From assembly GCA_026119935.1 (NCBI GenBank), contig JALRMH010000022.1:248001-312000 (forward strand): a stretch of 64,000 bases of DNA, given 5' to 3'. The stretch's first letter is position 1. Every line of letters begins with the position of its first letter. The position numbers and the translations under genes are program-made. The notes under the pieces are model-generated. The model worked only from the letters and a program-made list of their open reading frames with translations. It was not told the DNA's origin and searched no databases. Below, piece by piece: positions 32,948 to 45,076 of this stretch. Source of the stretch: Endothia cerciana (Eukaryota; Ascomycota; Sordariomycetes; Diaporthales; Cryphonectriaceae).

Positions 32948-34420
32948 TCACGCCCAGGAATAACACTCATCCGCAATCGGCACGGTGACATTATACAGCG
33001 TCTCCTTCCAGAACTCCGTGACAAAAAGATCCAGGCCGAACCAGAAGTCGCTCACCACCTCGACGCCGTTGCTACACCCGGCACCCGCGACCGCCGGGCT
33101 CACCGTCACGTTCGTCCCCGTCCCCGCGGCGACGTCCTGCGCGGCGTCCAGGGTGACCGTCACCGGGAACCTCACCTCGGGGGTGAGGCCGCCGCTGAGG
33201 TCCAGCAGGCCGCCCAGGATCTCGAAGCCGAGCTCGACCGTCACGGAGACGAACGGCGTGACGCCCACGGCGGCCTCCTCGCTGACCGTCAGGTTCGCGC
33301 GGAAAGTGGGCTCCCAGCCCGCGGCGGTGGTGCCGCCGCCGACGAAGTCGAGGTGCACCGTGCCGTTGTCGATCTCGGCGCCGAGGTCGAGCACGACGTC
33401 CACCGCGGCGTCGATGCTCACCTCAGCGCCCACGGCGAGGGCCAGCTCCGGGCCGAACGTCAGGATACCGGGAACGTTGACGAGGTAGTACTCCACCCCG
33501 TTGTTGTACGAGAAGTTCCCGTCGTACGGCGCGGTCACGTCCAGCTCGAGGACCAGGGCCGCGGATGCGGTCGTCTCGACGTCCACGTACAGCGAGTCCA
33601 GGCTGGATGAGGCGACGTCGATGTCTAGGTAGCCGCCGAGCGTCACGGACAGTGCCACCGAGCCGCTGTCGGCCTTGGCAGTGAAGTAGGGGTCGTACTC
33701 GTACAGAGTGACGGCGGGGAGGTCCCATTCCGTGGCGAGGGTCACCTCCGAGGGATCGATCACGACGTCGCGCTTGCGCCGCGTGGGGACGAGGGTGTTA
33801 GTGGAGGAAGGAAGGCCTGTGAAGTTGGCACGCATGTAGGCTGGAAGTTGTCAGCAAGACATGTAGGCCGAGGGCCTGGGGCGGGTGGTCATACAGGCAA
33901 CATCCGTCACATTGGCCTTCTCAGTACTCGCCACAAGAGACAGCGTACCCGAATCACTCTCCCACTCCGCCGCGACGAAGAAGCCCCTCTCAAACTCCGT
34001 GTCACAATCGCCCAAGTGATTCGTGACCAGTACGAGCTCATCATAAGTACTCCACTCGGCGAACGCGGCGTCCAAGGTCTCGCTGCTGTTGAATTTCATG
34101 CTCACGCTATCCGCCGAGCAGTCTACAGCCGTCACGCTGTCGATGCTCTCGAGGAGCACGCCGGGAGAGTTCGTCGTCAGACTCACGTTGACATACTCGG
34201 TGGAGTTGAGGCCGTAGCTGAGCTTGAGGTTTGCCTGCGGCGTGAAAGCGTCGAGGGCCGACGAGGTGGTGCTGTTCTGCGTGATGGGCCCGAGGGTGAC
34301 GTTGCTGGAGAGGGCAAGGCTGGTTGCGTCGGTGGTTTGGCGGATGGCTTTGAGGCCGGGGTGGGCGGCGGCGGCTGAGCCGGCGAAGGCCAGGGAGGCC
34401 ATGGAGAGGAGAGTAGCCAT
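32948..34420 (-). CDS. secreted glycoprotein, DUF7029/DUF7223-like
   Basis: Exons 34420-33895 and 33840-32948 close as 472 aa (intron 33894-33841). A signal peptide is clear (MATLLSMASLAFAGSAAA, cleavage probably before AHPGL). The protein is rich in Asn-x-Ser/Thr sites and in alternating beta-strand patterns, with a long acidic, Val/Ala-rich C-terminal half (LGGYLDIDVASSSLDSLYVDVE) and few Cys. This is the plan of a fungal extracellular family annotated only by DUF numbers; I recall it by pattern rather than by motif, so the family name is tentative. It probably ends up in the cell wall or medium. High GC and strong codon bias support a real, expressed gene. Confidence 0.8.
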
Positions 34421-35711
34421 TGCGAGCGATGTGGGAGGTCTGTTTAGTGATAAACCGACATGAGGAGCAGGCGAGGGTCAACAGGGCGTGAGGTAGAGCC
34501 GACCCGTGTCAATAAAGCAAACGGCACACGATACAGAATTGCAACTGGTAGGGGCGAGGCCGCAGGAAGTCCCAGAGCGCTTGGTCGTGATGAGGCGGGA
34601 AGCCGGCGATATTTCATCGCACACCTGATATGCCCTCCACGCCGCAGGACCGGGGAGCACTGGCTCTCGGTTGTCAAAGTGAAATGGAAGACCTCGGTTC
34701 TCCATCGCTTTGAGTAGTATCGGGGATACTTCGACTGCAGAGTGGGAACCGAACCCTCGTTGATGATACCAGAAAAGCCCTTGCTCCGGACCTCCCCCGG
34801 TGCCCACGGCAGATTAGCGAGGCATCGTTCACCGCGCGCTTCGGCGGATCTCCCGGTGTGTTGTGGGATAACTGCGCATGTGCCACGGACCGCTTGCCCA
34901 CGATTATATCGATGCTCACGAATCATGCCGCCACTAGTAAGCATGAGATGAGGTTCAGGAACATGCGACTCTGTCCCTAGATGTCGTTACCGCGAGCGAG
35001 ATCCAAATCGAGGCGACCGGGCGCTACCATGCGCGGTGATGGAGCATCTCGCCCCAATCGGGGGGTTTCAACCGATGTGCTCCCGGCGATTGTCAACAGT
35101 CATATTTCGAACCGGGTGTTATACTATAGGATATCAGAAACCCAAATCGGCGTGCTGTCCGCGGGATCCTTTGCATGTGAGTGGAGATTATGGAAAATGG
35201 AAAAGAAGCATAAACATGTGATGACGCAGGTCGAGTGCCGTACAAGACCACTGGCCCAGCGCACGTGGACCCCTTTGTTTGATGGCAGCTGCCAGTCATG
35301 ACACTTTTCGGTCGAGAGGTGGACGGAGGACTGTTTCCGCTTCCGGGCTCGTAAACCGAGTCTATTGATGACGATGATTCCAAGACCGGTACGGCATTAA
35401 TCGATGTCTTGGCACAAATGGAACGGGTGCGAATGGTATGTAAGCGCGGAGCAACGAGGCTATGACAACCGTCAAAAATCTGCTTGGGTTCGCGGCGGGA
35501 ATCATCTCAACTCGATGTCTCGACTTGGGAGGGAGGGAGGGGGGAGTTTCCAGGATCTACTGAACAGCGGTCAACAGCAGGAGAAGCGCCGTGAGGATGC
35601 CGGCACCCGTGGTTAGTAAGCCCCTCGGGTGTTTCCAACTGATCTAAGCAGGTAGAATGATGCTCTTCTGTTCTGCCGTTCTGGAGTTACGCGCGCTGTC
35701 ACTGGTGTGAA
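34421..35711. other. intergenic
   Basis: 1.3 kb holding the promoter of the secreted protein and the 3' flank of the dioxygenase gene (both minus strand). Frames of 60-166 codons on both strands lack features. Confidence 0.45.
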
Positions 35712-37256
35712 TCACCCAGTGATACAAATCCCACCAAAGTCATCCTCAATGGTCCAGGTCCCCGCCAGCCCCGCGACCTCGACCTCCTCGACGGGTCGCT
35801 CCTCCTTGCCCAGGAAGAAGTCGCCCCTCCCCTCCCTGCGAGGCAGTCGGCTCATGAACCTCTTGGCCCAGTCAGAGACCGCCGGGTCGCCCGTCTCGTC
35901 TCGCGCCTGCTTGAGGAACGACATCAGCTGGGTGCCGCCGGTGCCCTTGAGGTCCTTCTTGCTGGACGTGTCCAACGCGATTCCCTGCGGCCCCTTCTTA
36001 GCAGCCTGTGGGACGCGAGGCTGCGACTGGCGAGACGCCGTCGCGAGGTTAACGCGCTGACGGACGGCCTCTGGACTGCGGCTGCGGCTCCGGGCGCGCT
36101 CTGCCTTGGATGGCGTGACAATGTAACGCGTGACGATAGCGATGTGGCGGTCGCGCAGCTTGCTCAACATCGCCAGGCAAGCGTCGTAGGCGACACGGAG
36201 TTCCTTCTCACGCGGGCCCTGATCCTCGACGAAGTCACGGATATTGGCGACCAAGGCGACATCGTCAAGGAAGCGCGCGTGTGGGCCCGGCATGTACCTC
36301 CGCATCTCCATAATGAAGTTGTGCCGGGGCGCAGGAGCTCTACCACGGCTGGCGTCGGATTCGGAGGCAGACGCGTCGGCAGTGGCGGATTTCTCGCCTG
36401 TTGGTCGGTGCTCAATACCCAGCACGAGGTCGAAAAACTGGATGATGGAGCTCTGCGCATTGCTCCCTCCGCTGTACTGTCGGTACTCGCCACGGCCGGT
36501 GTCGTCAACCTCGTAAAGAACCCCGTTGGGAAGACCTGCCTCGGCCATGTTCTTGCTGCCGGCCAGGAAGGGTCGGATGCGATCATAGAAGACGGTAGGG
36601 TGGCAGTGCTCGTTCATGCGGTGAAGTAGGGTGCCCAGATCATCGAGACGCTCGGCAAAGGTGCGCAGGCAGCGAGTGACGGTGGCAGCGTCACCTTCAC
36701 GCGCGGCGGCGGTGGCTGTCAGCATGAGCGGGATGATGGGGGCGCCGCGGGCTTCGATGGCAACGGAGACGAGGTAGAACCACGACTCATCGGAGGAGCC
36801 GGTGAAAGTATTGAGAGTGGCGAGGTTGTCGAGGTCGTCGATATCCTCGTCCACAAACAACGGCTTGAAGTTCCACAGACAGAGCCCGGCGTAGGTCGCG
36901 ACAGGCGGGACCTCAAGGTACTCTGCGACCTCGAGCAGAGGGGCGGAGATGGCAGGCGGCAGACGCTCACTGGGGCTGTCACCACCCCAGATGTAGCCGT
37001 GAGCCATGAAGACCAGCAGGTTGTAGGCCCTGCGCCATTCCGCGTCGTGTTCCAGACCGGTGGTGGAGAGCACGGGGAGGCGATCGATGACGCCTCGGAG
37101 ACGGCCGCTGAGGATCAGGGCCTGCAGGTTGGCCGTGATGGCCTCCCATTTGTTGTAGTATGGATCCGGGAGTCTCGTCAACGGTAGGACCCCCGGTAGG
37201 AAGCCACGGGCTGGAGAGATTCCATAGTCGGACAATACCGGAATGGGGGGTAGCAT
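35712..37256 (-). CDS. IDO: indoleamine 2,3-dioxygenase
   Basis: A single exon of 514 aa. The IDO signature GGSNAQSSIIQ begins at about residue 263 and the haem-ligand segment RDRHIAIVTRY gives the proximal His at about 371. The N-terminal helical domain ('GFLPGVLPLTRLP') is also typical. The enzyme opens the indole ring of L-tryptophan to N-formylkynurenine, the first step of the kynurenine/de novo NAD+ pathway, in the cytosol. Residues from about 385 to 514 form a basic, Ser/Arg-rich tail ending in a tryptophan-containing acidic segment; the core enzyme would end near residue 400, so this is an extension beyond the catalytic domain. Confidence 0.95.
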   Translation of the reverse strand: MLPPIPVLSDYGISPARGFLPGVLPLTRLPDPYYNKWEAITANLQALILSGRLRGVIDRLPVLSTTGLEHDAEWRRAYNLLVFMAHGYIWGGDSPSERLPPAISAPLLEVAEYLEVPPVATYAGLCLWNFKPLFVDEDIDDLDNLATLNTFTGSSDESWFYLVSVAIEARGAPIIPLMLTATAAAREGDAATVTRCLRTFAERLDDLGTLLHRMNEHCHPTVFYDRIRPFLAGSKNMAEAGLPNGVLYEVDDTGRGEYRQYSGGSNAQSSIIQFFDLVLGIEHRPTGEKSATADASASESDASRGRAPAPRHNFIMEMRRYMPGPHARFLDDVALVANIRDFVEDQGPREKELRVAYDACLAMLSKLRDRHIAIVTRYIVTPSKAERARSRSRSPEAVRQRVNLATASRQSQPRVPQAAKKGPQGIALDTSSKKDLKGTGGTQLMSFLKQARDETGDPAVSDWAKRFMSRLPRREGRGDFFLGKEERPVEEVEVAGLAGTWTIEDDFGGICITG

Positions 37257-38660
37257 AACTTGGTTGTCTAAGCTCTGTATTTCAAGAGAAGGTTGTGCAA
37301 GAACCTGCAGGGTCTGTGGCGATCGGCGCGTGAGCTGTGAGTGAGGCTATTCAGATGGGGTAGAAGTCCTGACGCAAGGAGTATACAGCAACTGTTCTGA
37401 TATACTCCTCAGCCGTGCGGAAGCCCTGTTGAATTGCTGGCATGCGTCGAAGTCTCGGGATCGTACACTCTCTGGCGTGTAGGCCGTAGGGAAGGGGAGG
37501 AGGCCATGACTTATACGGAAAACGCCGCCCGGCCGTTTCTGTTATTAATGGGGGAAAATGTGACAAATCCACGCAAATAACACCGCCGGTCTTCCGCCGA
37601 CATGGAACAGACGCAAGAGAGAGCCTGGTTTACCGTGGTGCCGTTCTGGCCTGATCCTGTCTAAAGTGTTTGTGTGGTCATCACCGCTAAGCCGACATAA
37701 TCCATGCATGTCAAAGTCCTTGCAAAGCAATGCAGCGTCGCCTCTTCCCATTGGAAGAGGAAGACAGGAAGACCTCGGGTTAGAGGTGAGGCGGCTTCCC
37801 CCATATCTCCGGCTCCGATAGCGCCCGACCACTAGAGGCAACAAGTACCAAGCACCGATTTTTGATTTTTGATTTTTGATTTTTTTTTCCTCTTCATCTT
37901 CTCATATTTTTTGTTTGTAAAGGGCATGGCATGTACAAGCCCTCAGGCGTGCTCTGAGTCGTGCGGACTTGCTTGGCAGAGCCTGCCGCGCACCTCTGTC
38001 CCACATTTCCAATGCGCCATGAAGACTCTACCTGACAGCCTGGTGCGGTAATAGTTGTTCTAGCCTTGCAGTAGACGACGACACCAGGTAACAACTGAGG
38101 ATGGTTGTGGACATAATAATCATGGCAACCCGCCCGTCCCGAAAACAACAGGATCTGGATTGCACAGGGAATATACGAGAGGGACGTGGCTCGATCTCGA
38201 AGGCGAAATGGACGGCGGGTATGACGTGGGCTTGATCGCTTGAGGAGAAGCTGAGAAATCTGACTGGGGAAGATTTACTAGACAACAGGCGCTCGGGCTA
38301 CAGCGGAGTGGCCGGAGCCGATGATCGGCAGCCCCTCTGCACCAGACCTCTGGCAGGCGACACGTGCCACTACAGCCCGCGTATAGGCGCTCCTAGCGCG
38401 CCGCGGAACCCTGGAACCCCTAGCTGGGGGTCGAGCTCCAGGCTTGACAGCCTTGAAGCTCGAGGGCGTCCCGCTGGAACTGGAACCGCGGCCTGGAGGG
38501 GGGGCAACCACTGCCAAGGCTGGGTCGAGGGGCGCCAGGTGATGTAACTTCACACGAACGATGCAGCCCAACCCAGACTCGATCTTCAGACAACAGCTAT
38601 CTGCCATGTACCGGTGGCAGTCGCCGTTGAACTCTGCCCGAAGCGATCTGAAAATCAACA
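37257..38660. other. intergenic, divergent promoters of IDO and VPS23
   Basis: 1.4 kb. A run of four copies of a tttttga-type 7-mer followed by a T-tract lies at about 37857-37890. A 127-codon minus-strand frame at 38661-38278 overlaps the VPS23 start and is Ala/Arg/Pro-rich; I regard it as chance. Confidence 0.5.
37857..37890. repeat. short tandem repeat, 7-mer tttttga plus T-tract
   Basis: About four copies of gatttttgat-type units run into a T-tract in the IDO/VPS23 intergenic region. Confidence 0.85.
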
Positions 38661-40525
38661 ATGGTCGTCCAGCAGCATGTTCTCAACTGGCTCTACAGCG
38701 TCCTGACCAGTGTACGTCCTGGAGTGCCCTCGTGAGAACCTCACATCTCGACCTCTTGAACTGACCCCTCCTCCTCATGACAGGAATATCACGATGTCAA
38801 CCGCACGTACAACGATGTAGCCCAGGCGCTGTCCCAGTACCCCTCCCTTTCCCCGAGGACGGATGTCCACAGTACGATCTATTCCCTCTACTTCCTACGT
38901 GTTGTTGACCATGAGTTCGGACTGACACGTGCCCCGCCACCCCCCCCCCCCCCGACAGCCTTTCCCAATGGCGCATCTGCCCTGCTCCTCCATCTCTCCG
39001 GGACGCTGCCGGTACTCTTTCGAGGCACGACATATCGCTTCCCCATATCGCTATGGGTCCCCCACGCATACCCACGGGAGGCGCCTTTCGTCTACGTAAC
39101 TCCTACGGAGACCATGATGGTTCGGCCCGGACAGCACGTCGATCCACAGGGGCAGGTCTACCATCCATATCTTGTTGGCTGGGCGGACTTCTGGGATGTA
39201 CGTTGGCCCAGGCCATGAGCAGTTGTTGTCAAGAGCACTGATGAGGTCTACGCTAGAAATCAAACATCCTCGACTTCCTCGTCATATTACAAGATGTCTT
39301 TGCAAAGGAGCCCCCGGTCATCGCAAGGGCGCAGGCACAACAGCCGCCTCCCCGTCCTCAAGTCCAGTCGCAGGCCACTCCCACACCACCTCCTGTGCCT
39401 CCACTGCCGCGGGAACTATCCGCCAGACCATCTAGCTCGTCGGTACACTCGACCCCTGCGCCCAATGGACAACCCCCGCCTCCACCCCCGAAGCCCAACC
39501 AGCAGCCTCCACGAGCAGACGGCGCCCCTCCGATGCCTCCTCTACCACCGGGTGTAGGACTCCCGCCGAGTCAATACAGCGCCGGCGTCCAATCCCCACC
39601 TCCAGTACCGTCCGCACAGAATAATCGCATGTCGAGATACGATAGCGCGCCGCCTCTGCCTCCCCAGGCTCAACAGCAGCAACAGCCCGGGCCATCACAG
39701 GCGTATCCTGCAGCCGGGCCTCACGCAGCTCAACCTCCCTACCAAGCGTCTTCCGTCCCGTCTCCATATCAGGCAGGCCAGCCGCCACCTCCCACTGCCC
39801 AGGCCGACCCTCGTCATATATCCAGCTTTCCTCCTCAAAGCCATACCCAGTATCCGGGCCCACCACCACCAATACAGCAGCAGCAACAACAACAATGGCA
39901 GCAGCACCCCCAACAGGCCATGCCACCGCAGCCGAAGCAGAAGGCTCCTCCACCACCCGATCTGATGGATGAACCACTAACCTTGAGTATACCCCCCCAA
40001 TCATCCGTTCCGGCACCGCCAATACCACCGAATCCCGAGAAAGACGCCTTGCTTCACCAACTTGCCAGCACACTGTACCAGACGCGTATGCGCGTCCGCG
40101 AACAAAACGAGTCGAGCTTGCAAGGGCTGCAGGCCCAGCGGACCGCGATGCTGAGCGCGATGGGCACCATGCAATCCGAGATAGGCGCCTTGACACAGCT
40201 CTCGAACCTCCTACAGAACAACACTACTATCCTGCGCGACACAATGCGCCGCGCTGATGAGGTCATCAAGCACAGCGCGCGGCTGCCCGAGCCGGACATC
40301 GACCAGCTGCTTGTGGCCCCGACCGTCGTTGGTAACCAGCTTTACGAGCTTGTCGCAGAGGAGCGGGCGCTGGCGGACGCGATATTCGTGCTGGGCCGTG
40401 CCGTGGAGAGAGGCAGGGTGGCACCCGCAGTATTCGCAAAGACAACTCGGTCGCTCGCTCGGGAGTGGTATCTCAAGAAGGCACTGGTCAAGAAGATCGG
40501 CAAGGGTATGGGGCTGGTCGCTTAG
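38661..40525 (+). CDS. VPS23: ESCRT-I subunit Vps23/TSG101
   Basis: Exons 38661-38711, 38784-38871, 38959-39197 and 39257-40525 close as 548 aa. The N-terminal UEV domain is unmistakable (SVLTSEYHDVNRTYNDV, LFRGTTYRFPISLWVP, YPREAPFVYVTPT, VDPQGQVYHPYLVGW). A long Pro/Gln-rich linker follows, then a coiled coil (RVREQNESSLQGLQAQRTAM) and the C-terminal steadiness box (ALADAIFVLGRAVERG...LAREWYLKKAL). The protein recruits ubiquitinated cargo at endosomes for multivesicular body sorting. The third intron acceptor follows a run of C residues (38939-38953). The linker has poly-Gln of CAG/CAA type near 39675 and 39880. Confidence 0.96.
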
Positions 40526-41038
40526 AGGGCGGGGAGTCAGGTCGGTGGCACTGCAGATCAGCCTGCGGAGGATGGGTGGTACCCGGTTGAGGCCACTAGA
40601 GCACGACGATCCTCGATCACCTTACCCTGATCCGTTTGGTGTTCCTACAGAATCAACGACACAGGGACAGACGCCCCAGGAGTTCTATTGAAGAAGGACC
40701 CAGGAGAAACCATTAACACGGAACGAGAAAGAATTGAGGGGGAGAGGGGGAGGGAGGTCTAAAGCCCCGATGAGCCGCGTGGGCCGCCGGATTATAGGAC
40801 ATCGCCAGGCGCGCCTCATGCACAGACAGAAGTGAGCAAACATGTCAATGACCAGGGCCATGCCTCGTACACTCGGCTAGGGTAGGTGGTCAATCTCGGG
40901 TCGCCTTGACAAAGGGAAGGAATGCCCTATCTTCCGCGTGTCCTCACGAGCCGTTCAATCGACCCACAACCTATCTGATGATGCCGCCCAGCAATGACCT
41001 GAAACCATATCTGACAGTAAAACAATGAATCCAAGAGC
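40526..41038. other. 3' flank of VPS23
   Basis: About 0.5 kb between VPS23 and the minus-strand open frame that follows the next gene. Nothing recognised. Confidence 0.4.
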
Positions 41039-41611
41039 TCAACTAATCGAGTCACTCTGTCTTGCAGTATGAAAGCTCGCTGTACTCCCTGGACTGGTCT
41101 GACTCTTCCGGCGGTTCTGCTCCTCAGTCCCCCACCCCTTCTCTTTCTCCTTTCCGAGCACCTGCAGCAACCTCGTCAAGCTCGACCGCGACGGCCGAGG
41201 ATGAGCAAGCTCGCAGTCCGCCCTCACCACCACGATTGGCACGTTGGAATCATCACTGCGGCTGCCACTACTTCCTCTGAGACTTCCTGAGGTGTCTTGT
41301 ACTGTGACACCCATGCCCGCCAAGTTGGCGCTCGTGCTCACGCTGGACCGCAAGCACTGGAGAGGACTTCGATATGGATGAGGATGAATGTTCGCGTTCT
41401 TCCATGGCGCTGAGATGCTGGCACGCCAGTCCCTGTGAGACTCGGACAGGCTGGCGAGCGCTACACTGGCGAAAGTCCCGATCTCGCCCTGTTCGTCGTC
41501 TTCTCCACCGGCACTGCCGTCTCGGCTCTCATGCGGCAGCTTGTATCTTGTTGCCTCGAGGCGATCATCTGTCCGGTTCTCTGAGGTTCTCGCGGGGCGA
41601 AAGGGGTTCAT
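41039..41611 (-). other. 190-codon frame in phase behind the stop of the Ser-rich gene
   Basis: This frame begins with an ATG two codons after the TAG (41620-41618) of the upstream Ser-rich gene and is in the same phase. The product is Ser/Arg-rich (MNPFRPARTSENRTDD at its start) with no domain. It could be a C-terminal extension reached by stop-codon readthrough, by an unseen intron, or after an assembly error; it could also be a chance frame in 3' UTR. It overlaps other-strand frames of less regular composition. I list it as unresolved. Confidence 0.3.
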
Positions 41612-41617
41612 GCGGTC

Positions 41618-44192
41618 CTACTTGGTAGACACCCGTCGGATGCCCGCGGACGGAATCTGATCGGCGCCTTTCTCCTTCAGCTTCTTGACGGTGGCCGATG
41701 CATACTCGAGATGTGGGTCATCGACATGCTGCTGCGCCATCTGGAGTTGATGCAGCCCGTCCGGAGATAAGTCCGGTCGCAGTTCTGCCGTAAGGCGCTT
41801 TCGAAGCGACTCGGCAGCAACCTTCTGCTGCTCCTCCTTCATGACTGCCTTTCGACTCTTGGAAAGAGGCTGTGAACGGCCCTCGGATTCTTCTTGAATG
41901 GTGACTTGGATATTTGAATTTCCTGTTTCTTCGGAATGCTGGATGGATGTTAGTTTGCGCTTGAACGACGAGGACAGCTTCCTCAACAGCCTGGTATGAC
42001 CATGGTTGCCCTCTTCGCGATTCCCGCTCCTTTTGCCCCCCTAGTGGTGCGCCCGCGGCATATCTGAAGACGTTAGCCAACCTAGTGCTTTGTATGATTT
42101 TGGCGTTGTATTGTCCCCGTGTGTTGTGGCTCCATCAACGGGCAGGTCCTGAGACTTCAGCTCATTGACATCGTTCTGTCTATTTTTGGTCTTGCCATGA
42201 TCATCAGCCGACATCTCTTGTGTCGCTCGGTCCTTATCGAGATGAATAGACATCTTCCGGAATGCTCTGGGTATCCAGCTCAGGGATTTCCTCCTGCCGG
42301 CCAAAACAGCCTTGTCCGTATGAACAGTCCAAGGCTTCTGTCTGCCCTTCCTTTGGTTCTTGTCCTCAGCTGCCGCCACATCAGGGGAGCTGGGACCAGG
42401 CTTGACAAGACCTTCAAAGATGCTGATCTTGTCCTTCACTGCAGCCGAAGACTCTCGTCGAAATGGACTCGGAAACATGCCGCACATCATAGGAGCACTA
42501 GCATCTTCCTTGTCGGCTTTTGGTCGTGACCCAATAACCCTTGTGGCAGCCGAGTTGCGAGGTGTGTTTCCATCTTGCGACCGCCGTGGAGCCTGAAGGA
42601 CATCCTTGGCTTTCGCAGGATCGGCTCTTTGGCTACGACGCCCATCGCCCAAGGCACTTCCGTTCGTGGCGGCAGACCTTTGGCGTATGTAGCAGTCCTG
42701 CGATTGAGTGTGGGTCTGGAAACTGGCATTTGATCTTGAGCTATTAGTTGATCGTCTCAGAGGCTCGTCGCTGGACACAGTTGGTGATCTCCTCAGGTTG
42801 AAAGTACCGATCGCCTCCTTCTGCGGCCCAGATTGATCTGCGTTGATGGATTGTGGTTTCTGGTGGCCCTTGAACTTGGAAAGATCTGCCGTGGTTGGCT
42901 TGTTAAACTCGGAGGGTAGGATCAAAGATGTTGGCTGCTGTGCTATCGGCGCGAGTTCCGGGCTCGCCGGACATGGTGTGCCCGGGCCTGAATTCGTGGG
43001 CAAGACATCATCCTCCCAAAGGTCATCTTGCTCGGCTGCCGTCCTGAACCTCAAACTCCTTATAGAGGCTGCTTGAGATATCTTGCTCCGGCGTAGAAGG
43101 CCACCAGGGGAAGAACAACCTGAACGACCCCCTGTCTTGTCCCATACAGGATTTCTCAGGCGAACGACCACAGGCGAGGTCTCCCTGAGAAAGTGTTCAT
43201 CTGAGAGCACCCCAGGGGCATACTCATCAAAAGCTGCTTCATTCTCGTTCGTGGCGTCAGTCGGGATTGCTGAGACGAGGGTCTTGATAACTGGCGCGGG
43301 CGGCTTCTCGGTGGATCTCCTCGCGGAGATGAGAAGTATGCCCTCTTCTCCTTGATGACGACCCGACTCGAATGGTTCGCGCAACTTGGAGACGGACGTC
43401 CCAATCGTGTTCGCTACAGATGAGCCCGGCGGAGAGACAGTTGGCTTTGATTGGACGGTGGATGTTGTGGTTGTGGGACGGTAATTTGCAGGCAGACCAT
43501 TGTGGTCTCTCGGCACTTTGTGGATGGTAGATGTCACGATGCAGGATTTGGACCTTGGAACACCCTGTGTTGGTGGGCGAGAATTGGAGGTCCGGCTGGA
43601 TAATATCGTGCGTGCCTCGCCAAGATCTGCAGTTATCGTGCGAGGTTGTTAGTCAAGGAACGTCAATCGCAGAGTTCTGCCTCTGTTTTGCCGCGCTGGA
43701 AGCGGGTATACCTTGGCTATGTTCGGATGCCTCGCAGACGCGGGTCACAAAACCTGTCCTGTCTTTGGACAAGCCTCCCGCCTTCGCGTGTTTGCTCTCG
43801 CCCAGCCGATCGTTTGGAACCGAGGAGACCTACTCCTGGACTGTGATGGGCGAGAACCCTGTCTCAGCTCTTTCGTCATCCTCTGCCGCCCTGCCATCTT
43901 GAGAACCGTCCAAGCACACGCCCAACCCGGCCTCACAGAGGACGAGGGCACGGTGGCCAGACCAGTGGGACTGCACTGATGCAGACGACCTATCACAGCG
44001 TGACTGACAAGGGTTCAACCCTTTATTGACCCGTGACGGACTCAAGTTGGGACATTTACCGCTCGAACGATATCCGCTTTGGCCAGCGGCCGGAATGCCG
44101 ATGGCGTGTTGCTGCTGGAAAGGGGGATCTCTGGACTCGTACTTGGGCAGTCGCCTCACTGTGTGTAGCTTCTTTCTGGGCGTCTCTTCCAT
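41618..44192 (-). CDS. large Ser/Arg-rich fungal protein of unknown function
   Basis: Proposed exons 44192-44060, 43626-42072 and 41990-41618 close as 686 aa. Exon 1 (MEETPRKKLHTVRRLPKYES...) joins by phase to 'DLGEARTILSSRTSN' across intron 44059-43627, which at 433 bp is long and may hide another exon. The second intron (42071-41991) has a weak GTCTTC donor but is supported by the clean in-frame join to LLRKLSSSFKRKL. The protein is low-complexity, basic, rich in Ser/Pro/Arg with many potential phosphorylation sites (RRKSLSWIPRAFRKM) and a Lys-rich helical C-terminus. No signal peptide or known domain. Probably an intrinsically disordered fungal protein; I do not assign a function. Confidence 0.6.
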
Positions 44193-45076
44193 CGCGAAGT
44201 CGCTGAAGCATTTGCCAAGCGTACCAGAAGCACAAGCACACTGCACGAGATCTGAAAGTTCAGCGACGAACAAAGATGCTCAGGTTGCCAGGACAGTCAC
44301 AAACAGGGCGTGGAATAGAAGACGGGCTGCGAAAATGGTGAAAACGTCGAGGATGGTAAAGCTGAACCCGAGTATAAACAGCAATTCGTATCCAATCATG
44401 GCCGGAGATCCGCAGATTGGATAATAATGGTCTTTATCTGTACGGTGCCGCGTGACACGGTATCACTCACATTGAAATTGTTTTCTGGAGTTGCTCTGAT
44501 GTTGATACCAACACGAGGGGAAATACAGGGCACAGAAGACTAGGGATAGTACCTGGTACAACAGCTTCTGATCAGGATCGTGTGGGAGAGCAGAGGGAAT
44601 GCCTCAACAAAGCAAGTGCGACAGCGAGTCGTCGCTGCTACCGACTGTGTGTAATATCCAGCTGCGAGACGTGGATATTGTCGCAGGAAGTGGCACTGGA
44701 GCAAACGAAGAGAAAGTCCCCTTCAGTACCTCACACGCGAGAATAAAATAATTATGACTTCGAGAAGAATGAGCTGTTAAGATTAAAGCAGGATGCATTT
44801 TGGTCCTACCCAGGTACTTGTGAATTTGCGTATGTACTGTTAAATACCGGGAATCCGTGTCCGGGCAAATCCATGAACACTGGTCCAGGTTCTCAAGATA
44901 GTTTTCCAGCGTTCCTCTCCAGCTCGGGACCAGACTGGTCCTGACTCTTCCCTGCCCCAAACCTCGAATCGAACTATTGTGGGGGGTTTTCTTCAACCAG
45001 TTGCCTTCGTGTGACTGCCATCACTATGCCTGCCTGGGCCCCGTCAGATTCCTCAGATGCGAAGCTGATGATTCCA
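44193..45076. other. intergenic
   Basis: 0.88 kb between the start of the Ser-rich gene and the 3' end of the receptor gene. No features recognised beyond short frames. Confidence 0.45.

Noticed and set aside
38278..38661. 127-codon minus-strand frame before VPS23
   Set aside because: Ala/Arg/Pro-rich with no features, overlaps the VPS23 start and promoter.
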